Below, in pieces: positions 1-5,294 of a stretch of DNA of 5,310 nucleotides (the first letter of the stretch is position 1; every line of letters begins with the position of its first letter). The notes beneath the pieces were generated by a model. It was not told where the DNA came from. It searched no databases and saw nothing but the letters and a program-made list of their open reading frames with translations. Location of the stretch: positions 1 to 5,310 of the forward strand of contig JAUXEL010000116.1 of the NCBI GenBank assembly GCA_030620575.1. The letters run 5' to 3'. Both the position numbers and the translations under genes were made by a program. Source of the stretch: Fidelibacterota bacterium (lineage in GTDB: Bacteria > Fidelibacterota > Fidelibacteria > Fidelibacterales > Fidelibacteraceae).

Positions 1-277
1 CACAAATACTGACCACATCCATGTTTTTTATAACACTGAAATCGGTTGTTGCGGTAATCAGTCCCCTTTCAACTGCTGTTTTCAGATCATCGTCTTTTAC
101 ATCCCCGATATAATTTTCGCCGCGATTGATCTTTTCGACTTTTTCCGTATCAATTTCAATCCCGGTTACATGAATACCGACTTTGGCAACTTCAACCGCG
201 AGAGGCAGTCCGACATAACCCAACCCGATAACGCAAAATTGTGTGTCTTTTGTTTTTAATTTTTCTAAAAAGGTCAT
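1..277 (-). CDS. Nucleotide-sugar dehydrogenase, N-terminal fragment (UDP-GlcNAc/UDP-ManNAc 6-dehydrogenase class), cut by window edge
   Basis: This is the first 92 codons of a gene that continues past the left edge. I read it directly from the minus strand; it begins MTFLEKLKTKDTQFCVIG. An NAD-binding Rossmann motif GLGYVGLP lies at residues 18-25, and the acidic residue ending the second strand is Glu41 (GIEID). The stretch RGENYIGDV at residues 52-60 resembles the SYI-x-DV signature of UDP-N-acetylglucosamine or UDP-N-acetylmannosamine 6-dehydrogenases (WbpA/WecC type) rather than the IYEPGL of UDP-glucose dehydrogenases. The visible part ends at VVSIC, just before the VPTPL that this family normally has. 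Such enzymes oxidise C6 of a UDP-HexNAc to a uronic acid with two NAD+, for polysaccharide synthesis in the cytoplasm. The catalytic cysteine lies outside the window, so activity and exact substrate cannot be judged. The start is set by AGGAG six bases upstream of the ATG at 277. An overlapping ATG at 281 is out of frame and too close to that site. It follows rmlC after a 71 bp gap. Confidence 0.9.
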   Translation of the reverse strand, partial: MTFLEKLKTKDTQFCVIGLGYVGLPLAVEVAKVGIHVTGIEIDTEKVEKINRGENYIGDVKDDDLKTAVERGLITATTDFSVIKNMDVVSIC

Positions 278-283
278 TCATGA

Positions 284-288
284 CTCCT
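284..288 (-). promoter_or_regulatory. Shine-Dalgarno AGGAG for the nucleotide-sugar dehydrogenase fragment
   Basis: AGGAG on the minus strand lies six bases before the ATG at 277. It decides between two overlapping ATGs (ATGAATG): the ATG at 281 would be only two bases away and opens a different frame, while the ATG at 277 opens the Rossmann-fold frame. Confidence 0.75.
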
Positions 289-348
289 ATAATAATTTAT
301 TTGCAAAAATAACGTTAACATTAACACAAAACAATAAACTCTCCAATA

Positions 349-897
349 TTAAAGTGTGTATTTGGATAGTATCTCATTTAGTGAAGGTAGCTTTTTATCA
401 TTGTCCGATAAAATTGGACTGCTGATATATTTTGCCAAGCCAAGCTGTTCATCATCCCAACGAATACCTGCCTGATATTCCGGTGCATAGGGCTTTGATA
501 CTTTATATGAAACACAGGAATTTTCGGATAGGACATAATAGCCATGGGCAAAACCGGCAGGAATATAAAGCTGATCATTCTCGGCGGCAGAAAGCGTGAT
601 ACAGACCTGTTTTAAAAAGGTATCAGAATTCGAACGCATATCTAAAACAAAATCAAGAATTTCCCCGGAAATAACAGTGATAAGTTTAGCCTGCTCATAG
701 GGCGGTAACTGAAAATGCATTCCGCGAAACACATTTTTTTTGGAATGCACAAGGTTATCCTGCACAAAGTCTATGGAAATACCCAGTTTAGCATATTGCT
801 CCTGCTGATACATTTCCATAAAATCACCCCGCGAGTCGGCATATAATACCGGTCGGAGATGAATGACATCCGGGATGGCTGTTGGTAGTTTAAGCAT
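349..897 (-). CDS. rmlC: dTDP-4-dehydrorhamnose 3,5-epimerase (RmlC/RfbC)
   Basis: RmlC epimerises dTDP-4-keto-6-deoxy-glucose at C3 and C5 to give dTDP-4-keto-rhamnose, the third step to dTDP-L-rhamnose, in the cytoplasm. The 182-residue product is one cupin domain of normal family length. Visible landmarks are RGDFMEMY (23-30), QDNLVHS (46-52), RGMHFQ with the expected catalytic His61, Lys71 in QAKL, IPAGFAHGYYVLSE (112-125), Tyr131 and Tyr137 in SYKVSKPY, GIRWDD (144-149), and a C-terminal SDNDKKLP matching the usual LSEKD...P ending. The frame stays open upstream to 939, but I choose the ATG at 897 (MLKLPT). AGGA lies five bases before it, whereas the ATG at 903 touches that site and the ATG at 939 would overlap ugd by 35 bases. 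The gap to the ugd stop is seven bases, so translation is probably coupled. The rmlA, rmlB and rmlD partners are not in the window. A related 3- or 5-epimerase for another deoxysugar is possible but less likely. Confidence 0.93.
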   Translation of the reverse strand: MLKLPTAIPDVIHLRPVLYADSRGDFMEMYQQEQYAKLGISIDFVQDNLVHSKKNVFRGMHFQLPPYEQAKLITVISGEILDFVLDMRSNSDTFLKQVCITLSAAENDQLYIPAGFAHGYYVLSENSCVSYKVSKPYAPEYQAGIRWDDEQLGLAKYISSPILSDNDKKLPSLNEILSKYTL

Positions 898-902
898 CTT
901 CA

Positions 903-906
903 TCCT
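903..906 (-). promoter_or_regulatory. Shine-Dalgarno AGGA for rmlC, overlapping the ugd stop codon
   Basis: The minus strand reads TTATAGGATGAAGATG here. The TAG is the ugd stop (907-905), and AGGA overlaps it by two bases, five bases before the ATG at 897. This supports the 897 start over 903 or 939 and suggests coupling of rmlC translation to ugd. Confidence 0.6.
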
Positions 907-2221
907 ATAAGTAACATTTTGTGCGTCCGGAGCAGACAAAGGTAAATCCTTTTTCTTTCATGTCTCGCGGATCGTAAATATTGCGGGTATCAATAAAAAT
1001 GGGAGATTTTAACAAGGATTTGACGCGTTCCATATCCAGACTGCGGAATTCATTCCATTCGGTCATCAGGATGAGCGCATCAGCACCTTCTATCGCCTTA
1101 TAGACATCTTTTTTATAATCAAGATCCGGAAAATCCCGGCGGAAATCATCACTTGCAACCGGATCAAAGACCTGAACACACGCGCCTTCAGCTTCTAAAA
1201 GCGAGATAACAACTTTTGTGGGTGAAAAACGGGTATCGTCGGTATTGGGTTTAAAAGCGAGACCCAGTATCGCGATGGTTTTGCCTTTTAAGTCCGGTAA
1301 AACGGATTTCAATTTAGTAACTACATGCTGTTTTTGCAGCTCATTTGCCTCAATTGCAGCTTCTACCACTTGGGAATGAAGGCCGTTTTCTTTAAATATT
1401 TCCACGAGAGCCATCGTATCTTTTGGAAAGCAACTACCACCGAATCCGGGGCCTGCATGCAGGAATTTCGGAGAGATACGCCCGTCCAGTCCCATCGCTT
1501 TTGCTACCTCGTTAACATCACCGCCCACGATATCACAGAGATTTGCCATCTCATTGATAAAGGTGATTTTTACGGCAAGAAAAGCATTGGAGGCGTATTT
1601 AATTAATTCGGCACTCTTAATATTGGTTCCAACATAGGGTACACCGCGGATAATAAGGGCATGATAGACATCTTTCATGATGGCTTGAGCTTTTTCACTT
1701 TTGCTGCCGACCACCACCCTGTCCGGATTTAAAAAATCACTGACCGCAGTGCCTTCACGTAAAAATTCCGGATTGGAAACGACGTCAAAGCAATCTTTTC
1801 CCCGGGATTTTTCCTTGATAAGTTCCTGAGTTTTCTGACCGGTACCTACCGGAACAGTTGATTTATTAATAAACACTTTATAGGAATCTAAATTTTTGGC
1901 AAAGGATGTTGCAACGGCCCATACCGCGCGCAGATCAGCTTCTCCGCCTTCGCCGGGGGGCGTTCCCACTGCGGAGAAAATGACATTGGATTTCCGGATC
2001 GCTGTATCAATATCTGTGGTAAATGATAAACGGCCTGCTTTTACATTGCGTTCAACAACCTCAATAAGCCCGGGCTCATAGATTGGAATACCGCCATTTT
2101 TCAGAATTTCAATTTTCGATTCATCAATATCGACAGCGATAACTGAATTCCCGAAATCAGCCAGTCCTGCTGCAGTTACCAGCCCTACATACCCTGTGCC
2201 GACAACACATATTTTTTTCAT
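905..2221 (-). CDS. ugd: UDP-glucose 6-dehydrogenase
   Basis: This enzyme oxidises UDP-glucose to UDP-glucuronate in two NAD+-dependent steps through a covalent thiohemiacetal, supplying uronic acid for surface polysaccharide. The 438-residue protein has the usual three-part layout and length. The N-terminal Rossmann domain carries GTGYVG (8-13) and Asp31 in VDIDE, followed by IYEPGL (47-52), GTPPGEGGEADL (86-97), STVPVGT (121-127) and NPEFLREG (150-157). The central helix region holds Lys208 and Asn212 in IKYASNAFLA. Catalytic Cys264 and Asp268 sit in GFGGSCFPKD. The C-terminal domain has GLAFKPNTDDTR, where the family has GLAFKPxTDDxR, then FDP and DTRNIYD. All expected catalytic residues are present, so it should be active. 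IYEPGL marks UDP-glucose rather than UDP-HexNAc specificity. The ATG shares one base with the stop of the upstream L,D-transpeptidase gene (TAATG), and GGAGGA lies just before it, so the two are probably translated together. Downstream is rmlC after seven bases. Confidence 0.97.
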   Translation of the reverse strand: MKKICVVGTGYVGLVTAAGLADFGNSVIAVDIDESKIEILKNGGIPIYEPGLIEVVERNVKAGRLSFTTDIDTAIRKSNVIFSAVGTPPGEGGEADLRAVWAVATSFAKNLDSYKVFINKSTVPVGTGQKTQELIKEKSRGKDCFDVVSNPEFLREGTAVSDFLNPDRVVVGSKSEKAQAIMKDVYHALIIRGVPYVGTNIKSAELIKYASNAFLAVKITFINEMANLCDIVGGDVNEVAKAMGLDGRISPKFLHAGPGFGGSCFPKDTMALVEIFKENGLHSQVVEAAIEANELQKQHVVTKLKSVLPDLKGKTIAILGLAFKPNTDDTRFSPTKVVISLLEAEGACVQVFDPVASDDFRRDFPDLDYKKDVYKAIEGADALILMTEWNEFRSLDMERVKSLLKSPIFIDTRNIYDPRDMKEKGFTFVCSGRTKCYL

Positions 2222-2919
2222 TATTCCTCCGTCTCTGAATAGGATTCCGGTCGGATAATATTTACAACCATTCCTGTATCAGTTAAATCAAATAATTCAA
2301 TAATTTCACGATTCCGCATTCTGATACACCCTTTGGATTGCGGTGTTCCCAACAATCCCTCTTCATGGGTGCCGTGGATGTATATAAACCGCCAGTAAGA
2401 AGTGCGGTTAAGGTCTTCAAGTCCGTTTAACCAAATAATGCGGCTGGTTACCGGATCGATCTCCACATTTGTGGTATCAGTATAAATAGTGGCGATCTCT
2501 CCCGTGGGTTTACGATCGTAAAAACTCATACCGGGAACTTCTCCGTCTCCGTATTTTCCGGCAATTTCATGTATGCCCCAGGGCGTCTGATTGCTTCCAC
2601 GCTCTGATCCGTAGCCGTATTTTGAGGCGGATATATCATAAAATGCAATGATTTTTAATTGCCTGTCCTTTGAACAGACGAGAAAAAGTTTATTGTCATT
2701 TCCGTCAATAAGAATAGCCGTATCCACCACCGCGTCGCCGTTTATATCAATGATTTCCTGATAATGCCGGGATAAACGTTCAATATTTGGCTGATATGCC
2801 TTTACAGTGGCTTCGCTCATGTTTTCGACTGTTCCTTTTTTACATCCGGAAAGCAGGAATAAGAAAAGCAGAGCAAGATATATAAATGCGACCAATCTAT
2901 ATACGGAGTGTTTTTTCAT
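2221..2919 (-). CDS. L,D-transpeptidase (YkuD domain) lipoprotein
   Basis: This is a predicted lipoprotein enzyme of the YkuD family, which forms 3-3 peptide crosslinks in peptidoglycan or attaches proteins to it using a catalytic cysteine. Residues 1-25 form a type II signal peptide: KK(H) then a hydrophobic run, ending in lipobox LSGC with Cys26 to be lipidated. It would act outside the cytoplasmic membrane. Residues 58-66 (DINGDAVVD) look like an acidic calcium-binding-type loop. The catalytic domain runs from about 78 to 223, with TPWGIHEIAGKYGDG (112-126), PTGEI (138-142), and the signature HGT (182-184)...SKGCIRM (195-201). His182 and Cys198 are the expected catalytic pair. Lys196 replaces the histidine common in SHGC. 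The pattern (G-S-x-x-TP-G-H-I-A-K-G, PTGE, RIIWL-GLE) resembles the stand-alone ErfK/YkuD group. The start has only a weak ribosome site, and the only upstream in-frame ATG meets a stop almost at once. It follows tRNA-Leu by 30 bp and overlaps ugd by one base. The precise in vivo substrate is unknown. Confidence 0.92.
   Translation of the reverse strand: MKKHSVYRLVAFIYLALLFLFLLSGCKKGTVENMSEATVKAYQPNIERLSRHYQEIIDINGDAVVDTAILIDGNDNKLFLVCSKDRQLKIIAFYDISASKYGYGSERGSNQTPWGIHEIAGKYGDGEVPGMSFYDRKPTGEIATIYTDTTNVEIDPVTSRIIWLNGLEDLNRTSYWRFIYIHGTHEEGLLGTPQSKGCIRMRNREIIELFDLTDTGMVVNIIRPESYSETEE
2225..2230 (-). promoter_or_regulatory. Strong Shine-Dalgarno GGAGGA for ugd inside the end of the transpeptidase gene
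   Basis: GGAGGA is a near-complete anti-16S match lying within the last codons (Glu-Glu) of the upstream gene. It ends three bases before the ugd ATG. It is the strongest ribosome site in the window, and it supports a lineage that uses Shine-Dalgarno initiation. Confidence 0.75.
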
Positions 2920-2949
2920 TTTATATCACAAATTCATGTTATTTTTTCG

Positions 2950-3032
<83 letters not shown>

Positions 3033-3046
3033 ATAATTGACTGGCG

Positions 3047-3075
3047 AATATAGGAAATAGATACAGAAAATCCAA
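3047..3075 (-). promoter_or_regulatory. Candidate sigma70-type promoter for tRNA-Leu (and possibly the downstream envelope genes)
   Basis: On the minus strand, TTGGAT (3075-3070) and TATATT (3052-3047) are separated by exactly 17 bases. The -10 box matches the consensus at five of six positions and the -35 box at three of six. The tRNA 5' end lies 14 bases past the -10 box. This fits a short 5' leader. The pair sits in the 49 bp gap between deoC and the tRNA. Elements of this strength arise by chance in AT-rich DNA, so position is the main support. Confidence 0.5.
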
Positions 3076-3081
3076 TAGGAA

Positions 3082-3744
3082 TCAATAATCTGATTCGCCT
3101 TTGCCGCCCTTCAATATTGCTATGCCGGAAGAGGTGCCAATACGTGTTGCACCGGCTTTTATCATCTTCATTGCATCATCGTATGAACGCACAGCGCCGG
3201 AGGCTTTTACCTCCATGTCATCACCCACTGTGGCTTTCATCAGGGCGACATCTTCTACCGTGGCGCCGCCGGTACTGAATCCGGTAGAGGTTTTAACAAA
3301 GTGAGCACCCGCTTGCTTGGATAATTCACAGGCTTTTATTATTTCTTCATGGCTTAGAAGGCAGGTTTCGAGGATGACCTTGACGGTCTTTCCCTCTGCC
3401 GCGCTAACTACAGCCTGAATATCCTCATAAACCCGTTTCTCGTCACCATCCTTTAATTCCCCGATGTTGATGACCATATCTATCTCATCGGCGCCGTCAG
3501 CGACCGCCTGACGTGTTTCTGCTGCTTTTATGACGCTGTTCGATGCGCCAAGAGGGAATCCGACTACCGAAGCGAGCCTGACATCCGATTTTTTGAGTTG
3601 TTTCGCGCAATAAGCTACGTTGCACGGATTGACACATACAGCCGCAAAATGATGATTCCGGGCTTCTTGACACAGAATGTCCAGATTAGATCGTGTAGCT
3701 TGCGGTTTTAATAAGGTATGATCGATATACGATGCTATATTCAT
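3082..3744 (-). CDS. deoC: Deoxyribose-phosphate aldolase
   Basis: DeoC splits 2-deoxyribose 5-phosphate into glyceraldehyde 3-phosphate and acetaldehyde, the last step of deoxynucleoside salvage, in the cytoplasm. The 220-residue TIM-barrel protein is of normal length for the short bacterial type. Visible motifs are IDHTLLKP (7-14), VCVNP (36-40), VVGFPLGA (60-67), DEIDMVINIG (86-95) with Asp89, KVILETC (122-128), FVKTSTGF (149-156) with the Schiff-base Lys151, VKASGAVR (179-186) with the second active-site Lys180, and TRIGTSSG (200-207). All catalytic residues are present. The start at 3744 lies four bases after the mutase stop, with only a weak GGGA-type ribosome site overlapping that stop, so it is probably translated by coupling to the mutase. 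No other nucleoside-catabolism gene (deoA, deoB, deoD) is visible, so its place here looks like shared transcription rather than shared pathway. Confidence 0.97.
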   Translation of the reverse strand: MNIASYIDHTLLKPQATRSNLDILCQEARNHHFAAVCVNPCNVAYCAKQLKKSDVRLASVVGFPLGASNSVIKAAETRQAVADGADEIDMVINIGELKDGDEKRVYEDIQAVVSAAEGKTVKVILETCLLSHEEIIKACELSKQAGAHFVKTSTGFSTGGATVEDVALMKATVGDDMEVKASGAVRSYDDAMKMIKAGATRIGTSSGIAILKGGKGESDY

Positions 3745-3748
3745 GCTT

Positions 3749-5107
3749 TTATCCCATTAAATTTTTGATTTCATTTAAAAATCGTTTTCCAAGTGCATCA
3801 GCTTCTTCCGTGGTAGGCGCTTCACTGTAAACCCGCATAATGGGTTCTGTATTGGATTTGCGCATATGCACCCAACTGTCCTGCCCGGAAATTTTTAAGC
3901 CGTCGACAGTATTGATGTTTTCAGCTGCAAATTTTTCTTTTAATCTTGCTAATATTTTTTCCGGATCATGTCCTGCAATCTCGATTTTCTTTTTACTCAT
4001 TTTATACTGAGGAAGATCAGCATATTTTTCGCTTAATGGACGTGTATCCGCAGCAAGAAATTGTAATACCATCGCGGTGCCGACCAACGAATCGCGTCCG
4101 AGATGCGAATCCGGAGAAATAATGCCGCCATTGCCTTCACCGCCGATAACCGCGCCAATTTCTTTCATTTTTTTGGAAACATTGATCTCCCCGATAGCGG
4201 TCCGCAGAACCTCTGCACCGTACTTCTCGGCAACCCTGTTAACGGCGAGTGTGGTAGACAGATTTGTAACCACTTTCGGATCAGGAACTTTGCATTGTGA
4301 TAGAACGGTATCAACAGACATGACTAATGTATATTCTTCGGAAAGGTAATTTCCTTTTTCATCCACCACGGCAAGCCGGTCCGCATCGGGATCAACTGCC
4401 AGACCGATATCTGCCTTGTGCTTTTTTACTGTATTTAGAAGATCTGTCAGATTTTCCGGCAGCGGTTCGGGTGTATGGGGGAAATAACCGTCGGGTACGC
4501 AGTTGATTTCAATAACTTCACAGCCCAAAGCATCCAATAGGGCAGGGAGGGCAATGGATCCACCGCCGTTCACGGCATCAATAACAACCTTGAATTTGCG
4601 TGCGCGGATCGCTTTGACATTCACATAGGGGATAGCCATGACATTATTTATATGTATGTCAATAGCGCCAAATTTTTCCGTATAGCCGCCGAATTCACCG
4701 GAGGACTTGTATATCCATGTTTTTTCTTTTTTATTTTTTAATACCGCGGCAACCTGATCGACATCGAGAAAAAGCCCGGTTTTATCGATAAATTTTATTC
4801 CGTTCCACGGGAAGGGATTGTGACTCGCCGTAATGACGATACCGCCCTGCGCGTTCAACAATTCTACCATTAGCTGCACTGTGGGAGTGGGGACAATATC
4901 AATATCGATCACATCCAATCCCATCCACTGCAAGGTACGGGCAAAGATATCTGAAATAGCTTTTCCGGATACGCGGGAATCACGACCGATAATAATGGTG
5001 CCATATCCTATCCGTTGCGCGAATGCGGCCGCATAGTCCACAACATCTGAAGGCGTCAGACTGTCACCGACAGTCGCCCGGATACCTGAAATTGATTCTA
5101 TTAACAT
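3749..5107 (-). CDS. glmM: Phosphohexomutase of the GlmM/ManB alpha-D-phosphohexomutase superfamily (likely phosphoglucosamine mutase)
   Basis: The enzyme moves phosphate between C6 and C1 of a hexose or hexosamine through a phosphoserine. As GlmM it would make glucosamine 1-phosphate for UDP-GlcNAc and so for peptidoglycan and polysaccharide. The 452-residue protein has all four superfamily domains. Phosphoserine Ser95 is in TASHNPFPWNGIKF (93-106). The metal loop DPDADR has Asp239, Asp241 and Asp243. The sugar-recognition loop is GGEGNGG (322-328), and the phosphate loop is RKSNTEPIMR (416-425). The N-terminus reads SGIRATVG, where most relatives have GIRG. The GEGNGG loop and Asn419 (usually Gly in SGTEP) match Bacteroidota- and archaeal-type enzymes annotated as GlmM. 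They do not match the GEQSGH of classical GlmM or the GEMSGH of PMM/PGM, so phosphomannomutase or phosphoglucomutase activity cannot be excluded. The ATG at 5107 has GGAG five bases upstream, and an upstream ATG frame closes after a few codons. It heads the visible gene run and is followed by deoC after four bases. Confidence 0.85.
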   Translation of the reverse strand: MLIESISGIRATVGDSLTPSDVVDYAAAFAQRIGYGTIIIGRDSRVSGKAISDIFARTLQWMGLDVIDIDIVPTPTVQLMVELLNAQGGIVITASHNPFPWNGIKFIDKTGLFLDVDQVAAVLKNKKEKTWIYKSSGEFGGYTEKFGAIDIHINNVMAIPYVNVKAIRARKFKVVIDAVNGGGSIALPALLDALGCEVIEINCVPDGYFPHTPEPLPENLTDLLNTVKKHKADIGLAVDPDADRLAVVDEKGNYLSEEYTLVMSVDTVLSQCKVPDPKVVTNLSTTLAVNRVAEKYGAEVLRTAIGEINVSKKMKEIGAVIGGEGNGGIISPDSHLGRDSLVGTAMVLQFLAADTRPLSEKYADLPQYKMSKKKIEIAGHDPEKILARLKEKFAAENINTVDGLKISGQDSWVHMRKSNTEPIMRVYSEAPTTEEADALGKRFLNEIKNLMG

Positions 5108-5112
5108 GATTG

Positions 5113-5116
5113 CTCC
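5113..5116 (-). promoter_or_regulatory. Shine-Dalgarno GGAG for the phosphohexomutase
   Basis: GGAG lies five bases before the ATG at 5107 on the minus strand. The ATG immediately preceding it reads only five codons before a stop, so 5107 is the supported start. Confidence 0.65.
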
Positions 5117-5161
5117 ATGCTTATTTATTCAATACTTATCACAATTTGTAAGATAAAAAAT

Positions 5162-5190
5162 ATTATACGCTTTTGGAATAAAAAAGTGAA
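5162..5190 (-). promoter_or_regulatory. Promoter of the phosphohexomutase-deoC unit
   Basis: On the minus strand, TTCACT (5190-5185; four of six against TTGACA) and a perfect TATAAT (5167-5162) are separated by 17 bases. Initiation would fall near 5155, giving a leader of roughly 48 bases before the ATG at 5107. The -35 box lies directly against the repeat patch that starts at 5193. This is the best promoter in the window. No clear operator is visible in the leader. Confidence 0.7.
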
Positions 5191-5192
5191 CC

Positions 5193-5237
5193 GGACAGAA
5201 TACATTTGGACATGATCACAAGATCAACCGGATAAGG
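5193..5237. repeat. Degenerate short tandem repeat patch (GGACA / GATCA / GATAA units)
   Basis: Read on the plus strand, this divides into successive units starting GGACAG, GGACAT, GATCACAA, GATCAACCG and GATAAGG. Each opens with GGA or GAT plus an A-rich tail. The word AACCGGA also occurs at 5189-5195 and 5226-5232. The pattern resembles decayed copies of an intergenic repeat of the type GGAT-AACA that I recall from other bacterial genomes, but unit length is irregular. It is non-coding and lies just upstream of the mutase promoter. Confidence 0.4.
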
Positions 5238-5257
5238 CAAAGAGAAGAAATAAGAGC

Positions 5258-5278
5258 GTGAGTCGTAAACCGTGAACC
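5258..5278. repeat. Three tandem 7-bp units (GTRARYC)
   Basis: On the plus strand three adjoining heptamers read GTGAGTC, GTAAACC and GTGAACC, all fitting GTRARYC. The third unit's GTGAACC also appears alone at 5186-5192, at the -35 region of the mutase promoter. No coding frame explains it. Confidence 0.5.
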
Positions 5279-5294
5279 GCTTACCCGGCATAGT

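Noticed and set aside
278..348. Possible promoter in the 71 bp gap before the left-edge dehydrogenase (TTGTTT at 334-329, 17 bases, TATTTT at 311-306) and a GTTAAT-GTTAAC-GTTA hexamer repeat at 310-325
   Set aside because: Both boxes are poor matches in very AT-rich DNA. An alternative TTAACG/TATTAT pair would start transcription on the start codon. The hexamer repeat is short and fits low-complexity sequence. Otherwise the gap shows nothing but the ribosome site.
243..425. Plus-strand 60-codon frame spanning the gap between rmlC and the left-edge dehydrogenase
   Set aside because: It overlaps both real genes on the opposite strand, has low-complexity composition, and has no ribosome site.
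1325..1606. Plus-strand open frame of 93 codons opposite ugd
   Set aside because: It is a shadow of a strongly conserved gene with complete motifs on the other strand. No ribosome site or recognisable domain was seen.
2920..2949. Terminator or separate promoter between tRNA-Leu and ldt
   Set aside because: The RNA strand has an A run, not a T run, and no stem. The gap is too short for a full promoter unless it lies inside the tRNA.
3033..3081. Terminator for deoC from the ATTCC...GGAT partial inverted repeat followed by TTTTC
   Set aside because: The stem has mismatches, only about three to four good pairs, and no real T run.
4077..4349. Plus-strand open frames of 90 and 65 codons opposite the phosphohexomutase
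   Set aside because: They are antisense to the DPDADR-GEGNGG region of the mutase, overlap each other in different frames, and look like no protein family I know.
5118..5160. Operator-like site: CTTA...TAAG around AATTGTGATAAG in the mutase leader, and shared word TTGTGATA with the ldt upstream region
   Set aside because: Only four bases of dyad symmetry. An eight-base shared AT-rich word is weak evidence of a common regulator.
5213..5226. TGATC-ACAA-GATCA stem-loop
   Set aside because: Five weak base pairs within a repeat patch made of GATC-A units. The symmetry is explained by the repeats.
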